Positions 35,606 through 44,226 of a DNA stretch of 64,000 nucleotides are shown one piece after another. Position numbers and translations under genes: made by a program. Origin of the DNA: RPQJ01 sp963731105 (GTDB taxonomy: Bacteria > Pseudomonadota > Gammaproteobacteria > Steroidobacterales > Steroidobacteraceae); assembly GCA_963731105.1 (NCBI GenBank), contig CAVSUM010000010.1, positions 62,001 through 126,000 of the forward strand. The letters run 5' to 3'. The notes below the pieces were generated by a model. The model did not search any database, was not told the origin of the DNA, and worked only from the letters and a program-made list of their open reading frames with translations. Each line of letters starts with the position of its first letter. Position 1 is the first letter of the stretch.

Positions 35606-37451
35606 AGAACATCTCGGACGCATCGGCTTCACCCGCGACCTGCTTGCCGCGCGAGGCGATGTGGTCGCCGGTGATCATCTCGTCGTACGACTGGCCGGGC
35701 CCCACCATCGGGTAGACGCCGGCCTCGGTGTCGATGATCACCTCGAGGAACGCCGGTCCCTTGAACTCGACGAATTCCTGCACCACGCGCGGCACGTCGG
35801 CCTTGCGGTCGAGCCGCACGGCGAACGGGAAGCCGTCCGCCTGCGCCGCCTTGACGAAGTCCTTCTTGTGCAGCGACTTGTCGCTCGCGGCATGCCGGCC
35901 CTTGAAGAACAGCTTCTGCCACTGCCGGACCATGCCGTCGCCGAAGTTGTTCAGCACCACGACCTTGATCGGCAGGTCGTAGGTGGTGACCGTCTCGAGC
36001 TCGCCCAGGTTCATGCGGATGCTGGCGTCGCCGTCGATGTCGAGCACCAGCCGGTCGCGGTGCGCGAACTGCGCGCCGATCGCCGCGGGCAGGCCGAAGC
36101 CCATGGTGCCCATGCTGCCCGAGGTGAGCCACAGGCGCTGCTCGCAGAAGTCGAAGTACTGCGCGGCCCACATCTGGTGCTGGCCGACGCCGGTGGCGAT
36201 GATCGCCTTGCCCCGGGTGTGGCGGTTCAGCTCCTCGATCACGTAGTACGGCTGGATCAGCTCGCTGTCGCGATCGTAGTTCATGGCGTGGCGCGCCTTG
36301 AGCCCGTCGAGGTGACGATGCCAGGCGGACCAGTCGCGCGCGAAGGCCGTGCGCCTGGCGTGCGCACCGAGCGCGCCGAGCGCCTGCGGCAGCAGCCCGA
36401 CGTGGCTCCACTGCACGCGCTTCACCTTGTTGATCTCCGACGCATCGGCGTCGATGTGCGCAATGTGCCGGGCGTTGGGCGCGAAGCGACCCGGCACGCC
36501 GGCCACGCGATCGTCGAAACGCGCGCCGAGCGCGATCAGGAAATCGCAGTCGTCCACCGCGTAGTTGGCGAACGCGGCGCCGTGCATGCCCAGCATGCGC
36601 AGCGACAGCGGGTGCGTGGTGTCGAACGTGCCGATGCCCATCAGCGTGGTGACGACCGGGATGCCGAGGTCGATCGCGAAGCGGCGCAGCGCCTCGGACG
36701 CCTCGCCATGGATCACGCCGCCGCCGGCGTAGATCAGCGGCCGCTCCGACTGCGCGAGCATGGCGAAGAAGGCCTCGCACTCATCGTCCGTCACGGCATT
36801 GCGGCGCAGCGCGTTCATGCGCTGCCGGTAGCCGCGCACGTCGAGGTGACCTTCGCCCTGGTAGGTGCCCTGCCAGTTCTGCACGTCCTTCGGGATGTCG
36901 ATGACCACCGGGCCGGGCCGGCCGGTGCGCGCGATCTCGAACGCGGTGCGCACCGTCGCCTCGAGGCGCGTCGGGTCGGTGACCAGGAAGCAGTGCTTGG
37001 CCACCGCGCCCATGATGTTGGGCACCGGCGCCTCCTGGAAGGCGTCCGAGCCGATGGCCGCGGTCGGCACCTGCCCGCAGATCACCACGATCGGCACCGA
37101 GTCGGCGGCGCAGTCGCGCACGGGCGTGACCGTGTTGGTGGCGCCGGGGCCGGAGGTGACGATGGCCACGCCGACGCGGCCGCTCGCGCGCGCGTAGCCC
37201 GCGGCCATGAAGCCCGCGCCCTGCTCGTTGGCGGGCACGATCAGCGGCATCGGCTTGCCGCCGGGGCCGGACTGTTCCTGGTTCCAGCGGAACACCGCGT
37301 CGTAGGTCGGCAGGATCGCCCCGCCGCTGTAGCCGAAGATGGTGTCGACGCCCTCGTCGGCGAGCACCTGCACGATGATCTCGGCGCCAGTCATGGCCTG
37401 GCCGGCTCTGGGGTGCGGGGCGTTGCCCGCGGCGGCGTGGCTGTTTTTCAC
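35604..37451 (-). CDS. ilvB: Acetolactate synthase, large (catalytic) subunit
   Basis: A ThDP enzyme of about 615 residues. TGAEIIVQVLADEGVDTIFGYSGGAI is the family start with the conserved PYR-domain pattern. Glu of ANEQGAGFMAAGYAR activates ThDP. GDASIRMNLGELETV is the ThDP/Mg motif (GDGS variant GDAS). It makes acetolactate or acetohydroxybutyrate for valine, leucine and isoleucine synthesis. The GTG at 37451 has AGGA about seven bases upstream; an ATG at 37394 is the shorter alternative. Unusually, the regulatory subunit gene is divergent, not downstream on the same strand. Confidence 0.93.
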   Translation of the reverse strand: MKNSHAAAGNAPHPRAGQAMTGAEIIVQVLADEGVDTIFGYSGGAILPTYDAVFRWNQEQSGPGGKPMPLIVPANEQGAGFMAAGYARASGRVGVAIVTSGPGATNTVTPVRDCAADSVPIVVICGQVPTAAIGSDAFQEAPVPNIMGAVAKHCFLVTDPTRLEATVRTAFEIARTGRPGPVVIDIPKDVQNWQGTYQGEGHLDVRGYRQRMNALRRNAVTDDECEAFFAMLAQSERPLIYAGGGVIHGEASEALRRFAIDLGIPVVTTLMGIGTFDTTHPLSLRMLGMHGAAFANYAVDDCDFLIALGARFDDRVAGVPGRFAPNARHIAHIDADASEINKVKRVQWSHVGLLPQALGALGAHARRTAFARDWSAWHRHLDGLKARHAMNYDRDSELIQPYYVIEELNRHTRGKAIIATGVGQHQMWAAQYFDFCEQRLWLTSGSMGTMGFGLPAAIGAQFAHRDRLVLDIDGDASIRMNLGELETVTTYDLPIKVVVLNNFGDGMVRQWQKLFFKGRHAASDKSLHKKDFVKAAQADGFPFAVRLDRKADVPRVVQEFVEFKGPAFLEVIIDTEAGVYPMVGPGQSYDEMITGDHIASRGKQVAGEADASEMF

Positions 37452-37658
37452 GGCGAAATCCTGCTCGGGGCCGAGGCTCTTGCGTTTATGTTGCGGTGCA
37501 ACCGAGACTAGCAGCCGCCCTGCCGGGCGTCCATTGGCGACCCGGCGGAGCTTCACCTATGCTGGGACCGGCCCCCGGCCGCCTCAGGGACGTGAAAATT
37601 GTCCTTCAATCAATGAGTTGACGCATCACCGCGGCACCGTGCCGCAGGCAGGCTCCCC

Positions 37659-38162
37659 GTGCGAGGCAAGCGACACATCATTTCCGTCACGCTGCAGAAC
37701 GAGGTCGGCGCCCTCACCCGGGTCGCCGGGCTGTTCTCCACGCGTGGCTACAACATCGAGTCCCTGAGCGTGGCGCCGACCGACGATCCCACCGTGTCGC
37801 GCCTGACGCTGGTGACGACCGGCAACGACGCGGTCATCCAGCAGATCTCCAACCAGCTGCTCAAGCTGGTGGACGTGGTGGACGTCGAGGACATCACGCG
37901 CGAGGAGCACTTCGAGCGCGAGCTGCTGCTGGTGAAGCTGAAGGCCAAGGCGACGCAGGTCGGCAAGCTGTGGTCGGCGTCGCAGCGCGCCGGCGGCCGC
38001 GTGCTGTGGGACTCGGCCGACTGCTTCACGATCGAGCTGACCAGCAACGAGGCGGAGATCAACCGCTTCATCGCCGAGGTGTCCGCCTACGGCGAGGTGC
38101 TCGAGGTGGTACGCAGCGGCGCGCTCGCGATCCAGAAGGGCAAGGAAACGCTCGAGTCGTGA
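37659..38162 (+). CDS. ilvN: Acetolactate synthase, small (regulatory) subunit
   Basis: A 167-residue regulatory subunit starting at a GTG at 37659. It opens with an ACT domain (HIISVTLQNEVGALTRVAGLF, RGYNIESLSVAPTDD), which binds valine for feedback inhibition, followed by the C-terminal ALS_ss domain (LLLVKLKAKATQVGKLW). It activates the large subunit encoded by the divergent ilvB, whose start lies 207 bases away. It is co-directional with a GST gene whose GTG overlaps the ilvN stop by four bases. Confidence 0.93.
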   Translation: MRGKRHIISVTLQNEVGALTRVAGLFSTRGYNIESLSVAPTDDPTVSRLTLVTTGNDAVIQQISNQLLKLVDVVDVEDITREEHFERELLLVKLKAKATQVGKLWSASQRAGGRVLWDSADCFTIELTSNEAEINRFIAEVSAYGEVLEVVRSGALAIQKGKETLES

Positions 38163-38771
38163 GCTACCGGCTGTACGACTACCTGCCGTCGGGCAACGGC
38201 TACAAGGTGCGGCTGGTGCTGCGCCAGCTCGGGCTGCCGTACGAGCTCGTGGAACTCGACATCAAGCGCGGCGAGACTCGCACGGCGGAGTTCCTGGCGA
38301 AGAACCCGAACGGGCGCATCCCGCTGCTCGAGATCCCGGGCCACGGCTTTCTCGCGGAGAGCCACGCGATCATCAGCTACCTCGCCGAGGGCTCACACCT
38401 GGTGCCGGAGCATCGGCTCGAGCGCGCGCGGATGTGGCAGTGGCTGTGCTTCGAGCAGTACAGCCTCGAGCCGAACATCGGCACGGCGCGGTTCTGGATC
38501 GCATCGCTGGGCAAGACCGAGGCGGAACTCGGGCGACAAGCTGGTAGAGAAGCGGCGCAACGGCCACGCGGCGCTGGCGGTGCTGGAGCGCGGGCTCGCG
38601 GGGCACGAATTCCTGGTCGGCAACCGCTACTCGCTCGCCGACATCGCGCTCTATGCCTATACGCACGTCGCGCCGGAGGGCGGCTTCCCGCTCGACGACT
38701 ATCCCGCGATTCGCGCGTGGTGCGACCGCGTCGCGGCGCAGCCCGGGCACGTTTCGATCACGTCGCGATAG
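38159..38771 (+). CDS. Glutathione S-transferase family protein (single frameshift)
   Basis: Begins at a GTG at 38159 overlapping the ilvN stop. The N-terminal thioredoxin-like domain is seen in LYDYLPSGNGYKVRLVLRQL, NPNGRIPLLEIPG and ESHAIISYLAEG, the glutathione-binding SNAIL-type segment. After GKTEAELG the frame is broken by an extra G in the GGG at 38531-38533. Coding resumes as DKLVEKRRNGHAALAVLE, then FLVGNRYSLADIALYAYT, the C-terminal helical domain, ending at 38771. Joined length is about 203 residues, normal for the family. The substrate is unknown. Confidence 0.8.
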
Positions 38772-39204
38772 CCGCCAGCGCCGCACGAATCGACGCCGGG
38801 ACCGACACCGGGCGCCGCGTCGCAGCATCCACGTACACGTGCACGAAGCGGCCGAGCGCCGCCGGCTCGCTCTCGTCGTTGCGAAACAACCCGATGCGGT
38901 AGACGACACTCGAGTTGCCGAGCCGCTCGAGCGCGAGGCCCGCCCACACCGTGTCCGGGAACGACAGCTCGCGCAGGAAGCGGCAGCTGGTCTCCGCGAC
39001 GATGCCGATCGCCGGCAGGTCGCGGATGTCGGTGCCGCTCGCCTCGATCAGGAAGCCGTTCACCGCGGTGTCGAAGTACGCGTAGTAGACGACGTTGTTG
39101 ACGTGGCCGTAGTGGTCGTTGTCGTGCCAGCGGGTGGTGATGGCGCGCAGCACGCGGAAGTCGGCTCGTTGCGTTGGTTGCGCCTGGTCGCTTGTTTCGT
39201 TCAT
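38758..39204 (-). CDS. YbgC-like acyl-CoA thioesterase (4HBT hotdog fold)
   Basis: A 148-residue hotdog-fold protein from an ATG at 39204. RWHDNDHYGHVNNVVYYAYFDTAV is the 4HBT signature, in which Asp and His of the D-x-x-G-H segment are catalytic, and GIVAETSCRFLRELSFPDTV is the second conserved strand. Such enzymes hydrolyse acyl-CoA thioesters; chain length cannot be told. The end overlaps the convergent GST gene by 14 bases. Upstream (39205-39612) is a 400-base region with two structured repeats and no gene. Confidence 0.85.
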   Translation of the reverse strand: MNETSDQAQPTQRADFRVLRAITTRWHDNDHYGHVNNVVYYAYFDTAVNGFLIEASGTDIRDLPAIGIVAETSCRFLRELSFPDTVWAGLALERLGNSSVVYRIGLFRNDESEPAALGRFVHVYVDAATRRPVSVPASIRAALAAIAT

Positions 39205-39219
39205 GGGTGGACAGTAGCC

Positions 39220-39339
39220 GGCGTTGACGGCCGGTGGAAGGGGTTGGCGAGACACGCCGTGAATCCATCCATGTAGGCTCGCGCGCGACGTCCTGTCGCG
39301 CGACGGTCTCGCCAACCCCTTCCACCGGCCGCCAACGCC
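39220..39339. repeat. Structured intergenic repeat, copy 1 (34-base stem, conserved core)
   Basis: Arms 39220-39253 and 39306-39339 are complementary at 33 of 34 positions. They enclose a 52-base core that itself contains a small hairpin (CGCGCGAC, loop, GTCGCGCG) and the motif CCATCCATG. The core is homologous to the inverted core of the next copy, although the stems differ. It lies in the non-coding gap between the thioesterase and alcohol dehydrogenase genes. Confidence 0.85.
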
Positions 39340-39432
39340 TGACCGTTGCTGACACGTCACCGTTGCATGAGGCAATCGCGACGCTCCTAACAAGCTGACG
39401 ACCTCTGCACTCGACGGCGACCACCGCACGAG

Positions 39433-39545
39433 CCGCGAGTGGACCGGCGCGGGGCTGCGAGGGCGTTGCGCGACATGGACGTCGCGCACCGAGCCCCATG
39501 GATGGCTCCCGCGTCCCTCGCAGCCCCGCGCCGGTTCGCTCGCGG
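39433..39545. repeat. Structured intergenic repeat, copy 2 (31-base stem, inverted core)
   Basis: Arms 39433-39463 and 39515-39545 pair at 29 of 31 positions. The 51-base core, read on the minus strand, aligns along its length with that of copy 1, sharing CCATCCATG, GCTCG, GCGCGACGTCC and TGTCGCGC. The two copies are in opposite orientation and about 94 bases apart. Stem sequences are mostly different between copies but each remains self-complementary. No coding function is evident in the rest of 39205-39612. Confidence 0.85.
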
Positions 39546-39612
39546 CGGATCGTCTGCTGCCGTCGTCGACTCCGGTTGGGGAAGGCGGCGCCCGCGAGTT
39601 ATGCTCGCGCGC

Positions 39613-40740
39613 ATGAAAGTACGAGCAGCAGTGTTGCGGGAAATCGGCCGCCCCGGACCGTATGCGGAAACGCGCCCGCTCGTCATCGAGGACGTGGAAC
39701 TCGACCCGCCCGGCGAAGGCGAGGTGCTGGTGCGGATCCGCGCCGCCGGCCTGTGCCACTCCGACCTGTCCGTGATCGACGGCAACCGGCCGCGGCCCAT
39801 GCCGATGGTGCTCGGCCACGAAGCGGCGGGCGTGGTGGAAGAAGTCGGCTACGGCGTCACCTCGCTCGCTCGCGGCGACCACGTGGTCGCGTCGTTCGTG
39901 CCGAGCTGCGGCCACTGCATCCCGTGCGCCACCGGCCGGCCGGCGTTGTGCGAGCCCGGCTTCAAGGCGAACAGCGCGGGCACGCTGCTCTCGGGCGAGC
40001 GCCGGCTGCACGACGCCGGCGGCCACGTGAACCACCATCTGGGCGTCTCGGGTTTTGCGCAGTACGCGGTGCTCGCCGCCAACTCGCTGGTGCGCGTACC
40101 CCCGGAGTTGCCGTTCGCCGAGGCGGCGCTGTTCGGCTGCGCCGTGATCACCGGCGTGGGCGCCGTGGTCAACACCGCCGCGATGCCGCACGGCGCCTCG
40201 GCGGCCGTGATCGGTCTCGGCGGCGTCGGCCTGGCCGCGCTGCTCGCGGGCCGCATGCTCGACGCCGAGCACCTCGTCGCCGTCGACATGAACGAGCGCA
40301 AGCTCGCCGTCGCCCGCGAGCTGGGCGCGACGCTCACCGTCAACGCCGCGAGCCCGGACGCCGCCGAGCAGATCCGCGAGGCCACCGGGGGCGGGGTGGC
40401 CTGCGCGTTCGAGATGGCCGGCTCGACCCGCGCGCTCGAGCTCGCTTACCGGATCACCGCGCGTGGCGGCACCACGGTCAGCGCCGGCCTGCCCCACCCG
40501 CAGCAGCAGTTCAGCCTCCAGCACGTGAGCCTCGTGGCGGAGGAGCGCACGCTCAAGGGCAGCTACCTCGGCAGCTGCGTGCCGTCGCGCGACATCCCCC
40601 ACTACATCGAGTGGTATCGCGCGGGCCGCCTGCCGGTCGACCGCCTGCTGAGCGAGCGCCTGCGCCTCGACGACATCAACGCAGCCTTCGATCGCCTCGC
40701 GGCCGGCGAGACCATCCGCCAGGTCGTGGAGATCGATTGA
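39613..40740 (+). CDS. Zinc-dependent alcohol dehydrogenase (MDR family)
   Basis: A 375-residue medium-chain dehydrogenase from an ATG at 39613 (39601 is the alternative). AAGLCHSDLSVIDG carries the catalytic zinc Cys, and MVLGHEAAGVVEEVG the zinc His-Glu. PSCGHCIPCATGRPALCEPG is the structural-zinc loop with four Cys. AVIGLGGVGLAALLAG is the Rossmann dinucleotide site, followed by an Asp (VAVDMNERK) suggesting NAD preference. This pattern fits class III/benzyl-type alcohol dehydrogenases. The last four bases overlap the CIA30 gene start. Confidence 0.88.
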   Translation: MKVRAAVLREIGRPGPYAETRPLVIEDVELDPPGEGEVLVRIRAAGLCHSDLSVIDGNRPRPMPMVLGHEAAGVVEEVGYGVTSLARGDHVVASFVPSCGHCIPCATGRPALCEPGFKANSAGTLLSGERRLHDAGGHVNHHLGVSGFAQYAVLAANSLVRVPPELPFAEAALFGCAVITGVGAVVNTAAMPHGASAAVIGLGGVGLAALLAGRMLDAEHLVAVDMNERKLAVARELGATLTVNAASPDAAEQIREATGGGVACAFEMAGSTRALELAYRITARGGTTVSAGLPHPQQQFSLQHVSLVAEERTLKGSYLGSCVPSRDIPHYIEWYRAGRLPVDRLLSERLRLDDINAAFDRLAAGETIRQVVEID

Positions 40741-41258
40741 GCCTCGCCGCACTGCTCGTGGCCATCACCCTGCTCGAGTTCGACGACGCCGCGGACGCCG
40801 CGCTGTGGCGCCCGGTCGATGACGTGGTGATGGGCGGCGTCTCGCGCAGCGCGTTCGGCCAGGCCGAACCGGGCATCGCACGCTTCGGCGGCAACGTGTC
40901 GCTCGAGAATTTCGGCGGTTTCGCCTCGGTGCGCACGCCGCCGCGCGACTGGGGCACCGCCGGCGCCACGGCCTTCGTGCTGCGCGTGCGCGGCGACGGC
41001 AAGGCCTACAAGTTCACGATCCGCACTGGCGACGGCTTCGACGGCATCCAGTACCAGGCGCGCTTCGTCGCACCCGCCGGCGAGTGGACCGAGGTGCGAC
41101 TGCCGGTGCGCGACTTCGTCGCGACGTTCCGCGGCCGCACGGTGCCGTTCGCGCCGTCGCTCGATGCTGCGAAAGTGCGCGCGCTCGGCCTGATGATCAG
41201 CGACAAGCAGGCCGGACCGTTCGAGCTGCTGGTCGATCGCATTGCGATCGAGCGCTGA
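40737..41258 (+). CDS. CIA30-family protein
   Basis: About 173 residues. The family hallmark WRPVDDVVMGGVSRSAF is followed by GNVSLENFGGFASVRT and YKFTIRTGDGFDGIQYQARF, all typical of the complex I intermediate-associated protein 30 domain (a galactose-binding-like jelly roll). The TTG at 40737 overlaps the dehydrogenase stop (TTGA); a GTG at 40758 is also possible. In eukaryotes CIA30 helps build respiratory complex I. In bacteria the role is unproven. It is coupled to the dehydrogenase, and no nuo genes are in view. Confidence 0.75.
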   Translation: MSLAALLVAITLLEFDDAADAALWRPVDDVVMGGVSRSAFGQAEPGIARFGGNVSLENFGGFASVRTPPRDWGTAGATAFVLRVRGDGKAYKFTIRTGDGFDGIQYQARFVAPAGEWTEVRLPVRDFVATFRGRTVPFAPSLDAAKVRALGLMISDKQAGPFELLVDRIAIER

Positions 41259-41272
41259 AAAATCGCAATGCG
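41240..41272. terminator. Possible hairpin after CIA30 gene
   Basis: GCATTGCGAT (41240-41249) and ATCGCAATGC (41263-41272) are exact complements with a 13-base loop containing AAAA. The left arm is inside the last codons of the CIA30 gene. There is no downstream T run, so intrinsic termination is uncertain. The remainder of 41273-41421 shows no gene. Confidence 0.3.
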
Positions 41273-41421
41273 CACTGGACTCGTTCGCAAGTTCTGCTAC
41301 ATTGCGCTCGCGCGCTTGACCTCTGTGTTGCGCGATCGCTCCGCCGCGCCGGCCCTCATCACCTCGATACGGGTTTAGTCCAACGGCGCGGCGGGGCGAT
41401 GTCCCCTCCGCAGCAGCTCGC

Positions 41422-43090
41422 TCAGAAGCTGCGCTTCGTCTGCACCAGCAACTGCACCTGATCGATGTCGTCGGTCCCGTCGAGCGGGAACGCGAGGTCG
41501 ATGTGCAGCACGTTGCCGAACGACGAGCGGCTGGAACCGAGCCTGAGGCCAAAGCCGACATCCTTGAGCAGGCCGAGGCTCCGGGCACCGGTGACGTCGG
41601 TGCCCCAGGTGCGCCCCATGTCGAAGAACGCCGCGGCGCCGACGTGGAACAGCCGGAACGGATACCAGTTCGTGTAGTAGCGCTGCTCGAGCGTGAGCAA
41701 CCCGCGCGCCGTGCCGGCCTGGTAGCGCAGCGGGTAGCCGCGCAGGCCGTTGTCGCCGCCGAGCGTCAGCTGCAGTTCCGCGTCGAGCTGCTCCGTCACC
41801 GCGCCCGACACGCTCGCGTAGAACTTGCTGCGGCGCGTCGTGTTCCAGTAGACGCGGCCCTCCGCGCCCAGCAGCCCATTGCGCAGCTCGCCGTCCTCGA
41901 GGCGGCCCGACACGCCCGCCGAACCGAACATCGACAGCCCCGGACGCAGGTCGATGCCATCGCGGACGCTCGCGCTCATCACCACCGCATCGCGATCGGC
42001 GCCGAGCGCCTCGGCCGAGTAGCCGAGCTTCGCCGATGCGCGCAGGCCCACCAGCACGTCTTCGGTGCGGCTGATCTGGTCCTGGTTGACGCGCTCCTGG
42101 AAGCCGTCCTCGACGAGGTCGAAGCCGAGCCACGGATAGACGAGCGTGCGGTCTTCCGGCAGCGGGCCGGCCGGCGGCTCGACCGGATCGAGCTCGAAAC
42201 GGTCGCGCTCGTAGGTGAAGCCGGCCGTCCAGCGCTTCGCCCAGCGCCCCTCGAGGCCGCGCGACAGGCCGCCGTAGACCTCGTAGTACTCCTCGCGGTG
42301 GCCGAATTCGCCCACGTTCTTGCCGAGCACGTAGCGCGGGTCGTTGCGCTCGCTGTCGAGCAGGTAGATGCCGCCCGCGCGGCGCACATCGAGCGCGTAG
42401 AACGGCCGCTCGAGCTGCAGCAGCTTGGTGCTGCCGTCGTCGGCGTCCACGTAGCTCACGCCGAAGCGCGTGAAGCTGCGCAGGAAGTGCGGGTCGAGGT
42501 AGCTCACCCCGTACGACGTGCGGTCGACGTTGTCGTCCCATTGGAAGTCGAGCGACCGGCCGGTGCCGAGCAGGTTGTCCTCCTGCAGCTGGGCGCCCAG
42601 CGTGTTCTCGCCGCCCTTGCGGCTGAAGCTGATCCCGGGATTCAGCGTCCAGACGTCGCGCGTGCGCACCTCGAGGTCGACCCGCTCGCCGTCGTAGGCC
42701 ACGGGCACGATCGTCGCGTCGTACATGTAGTCGTTGGCACGCAGCAGGCGCTCGGTCTCGCGCACGATCCGGTCGTCGATACGGCTCGCCCGGCTTGAAC
42801 AGCAGTTGGTCGCGGACCACCTGCTCGCGCGTGTTGATGTGCAGCTTGTTGGCGGTGCGGTACAGCCAGCCGTCCTCGCCCTCGATGCTGGTGTCGAACA
42901 CGTCGCCGACGACGATGCGCACCTCGCCGATCACGGCACCGCGCGCTTCGAGTTCGGCGGGCGACGGAATCGCGGGCGCGGATCCGGCCTGCGGTGCAAC
43001 CGGTGGCGCCGGTTCCGCACCGAGCGCGCCGTGCGCCGCCAGCAACAGGACGACCGCCAGTCGCCACGCCCTGCTGGAACGGCCAGGCAC
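41422..43090 (-). CDS. BamA/TamA-like outer-membrane beta-barrel protein (single frameshift)
   Basis: Starts at a GTG at 43090 with a signal peptide (LAVVLLLAAHGALG). Residues about 45-150 form a POTRA-like region (VIGEVRIVVGDVFDTS, LHINTREQVVRDQLLFKPGEP); the frame changes at about 42782 and resumes SRIDDRIVRETERLLRAND. The C-terminal 400 residues alternate strands of a surface-antigen (D15) barrel, with the conserved LGGDNGLRGYPLRYQAGT loop and a terminal Phe. It could export or insert an outer-membrane or secreted partner, but none is adjacent. It follows the quinone oxidoreductase gene by 11 bases in the same direction. Confidence 0.75.
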
Positions 43091-43101
43091 AGTCGCGCGC
43101 C

Positions 43102-44076
43102 TCAGGGGATCAACACCGTGGAGCCGACGGTGCGGCGGGCTTCGAGGTCACGATGCGCCTGCGCGACGTCCTGCAGCGCATAGCTCTGGCCGATCTCGAT
43201 GCGCACCACGCCACGGCCGATGGCGTCGAACAGTTCGCGTGCGGCCCGATCGAGGTCGGCGCGCCGTGCGATGTAGTGGAACAGCGTCGGACGGGTGAGG
43301 AACAGCGAGCCGCGCCGCGCCAGCTCGAGCGGTGCGACCGGCGGCACCGGGCCCGAGGCATTGCCGTAGCTCACCATCAGGCCGAGCGGGCGCAGGCAGT
43401 CGAGCGAGGCGAAGAACGTGTCCTTGCCGATCGAGTCGTACACGACGTGCGCACCCTGGCCGCCGGTGAATTCGCGCACGCGCGCGGCGAGGTCGTCGCG
43501 ACCGAGCACCAGCGTGTGGTGGCAACCGTGCTCGCGAGCAACCGCCGCCTTGGCATCGCTGCCCACCACGCCGATCACCTGCGCGCCGAGGGACCTTGCC
43601 CACTGCGCGGCGATCAACCCGACGCCGCCGGCCGCCGCGTGCACCACGACCGCATCTCCCTTGCGCACGCGGTGGGTCCGCCGCAGCAGGAAGTGTGCCG
43701 TCAGTCCCTTGAGCATGGCGGCTGCGGCCAGCCGGTCACTCACGCCGTCCGGGATCTTCACGACCCGGTCCGCCGCGATCAGCCGCTCCTGTGCGTACGC
43801 GCCCGGCTGCTGCGACGCGTAGGCGACGCGGTCGCCGACCGCGACGCCCTTCACGCGCGGCCCCACTGCTTCGACCACCCCCGCACCCTCGCGCCCGAGC
43901 CCGGCCGGCAGCGTGCCCGGATACAGCCCGGTGCGCTCGTAGACGTCGATGAAGTTGAGGCCGATCGCCGTCTGGCGGATCAGCACCTCGCCCGGCCCCG
44001 GCTCGGAGGCCGCGACAGCTTCCCATTGCAGGACCTCGGGGCCGCCGTGGGCGTGGATGCGGATGGCGTGCGGCAT
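43102..44076 (-). CDS. qor: NADPH:quinone oxidoreductase
   Basis: A 324-residue MDR-family oxidoreductase lacking the zinc ligands. Family marks are AIGLNFIDVYERTGLYPG, PAGLGREGAGVVEAVG, and the dinucleotide loop VVHAAAGGVGLIAAQWA (AAGGVG favours NADPH). DVAQAHRDLEARRTVGSTVL is the usual C-terminus. It matches E. coli Qor closely in motif order and length. It probably reduces quinones with NADPH. It precedes the outer-membrane protein gene; an inverted-repeat element sits just upstream of its start. Confidence 0.9.
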   Translation of the reverse strand: MPHAIRIHAHGGPEVLQWEAVAASEPGPGEVLIRQTAIGLNFIDVYERTGLYPGTLPAGLGREGAGVVEAVGPRVKGVAVGDRVAYASQQPGAYAQERLIAADRVVKIPDGVSDRLAAAAMLKGLTAHFLLRRTHRVRKGDAVVVHAAAGGVGLIAAQWARSLGAQVIGVVGSDAKAAVAREHGCHHTLVLGRDDLAARVREFTGGQGAHVVYDSIGKDTFFASLDCLRPLGLMVSYGNASGPVPPVAPLELARRGSLFLTRPTLFHYIARRADLDRAARELFDAIGRGVVRIEIGQSYALQDVAQAHRDLEARRTVGSTVLIP

Positions 44077-44083
44077 GAGTAGA

Positions 44084-44226
44084 GGGGGTAATGACTAGGG
44101 GATAGGGGGTAGTGTAGCGGTGGTACCCGACGTGCGGCGCCGCAGTCGACGGCAATGCGAACCAGGTACCGCCGCGCGCAACGCGACCGCCCTTCGACTA
44201 CCCCCTACCCCCTAGTCATTACCCCC
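44084..44226. repeat. GGGATAG-type intergenic inverted repeat, copy 2
   Basis: Arms 44084-44113 and 44197-44226 pair at 29 of 30 positions (GGGGGTAATGACTAGGGG at the outer side), with an 83-base loop. The right arm extends into the last codons of the ferredoxin gene. The right arm is about 26/30 identical to that of the element at 61546-61575, so these are copies of one family related to the GGATAGC array at 1689-1849. Confidence 0.85.

Noticed and set aside
34449..37511. A 1020-codon plus-strand frame across chrA and ilvB
   Set aside because: Antisense shadow of ilvB and chrA with His/Arg/Asp-rich, domain-free translation.
39220..39545. Integron attC sites or an insertion sequence
   Set aside because: There is no integrase, no transposase, no cassette genes, and stems do not show attC core-site spacing.
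41273..41421. tRNA or small RNA gene between the CIA30 and outer-membrane protein genes
   Set aside because: No cloverleaf or promoter-terminator pair could be recognised by eye.
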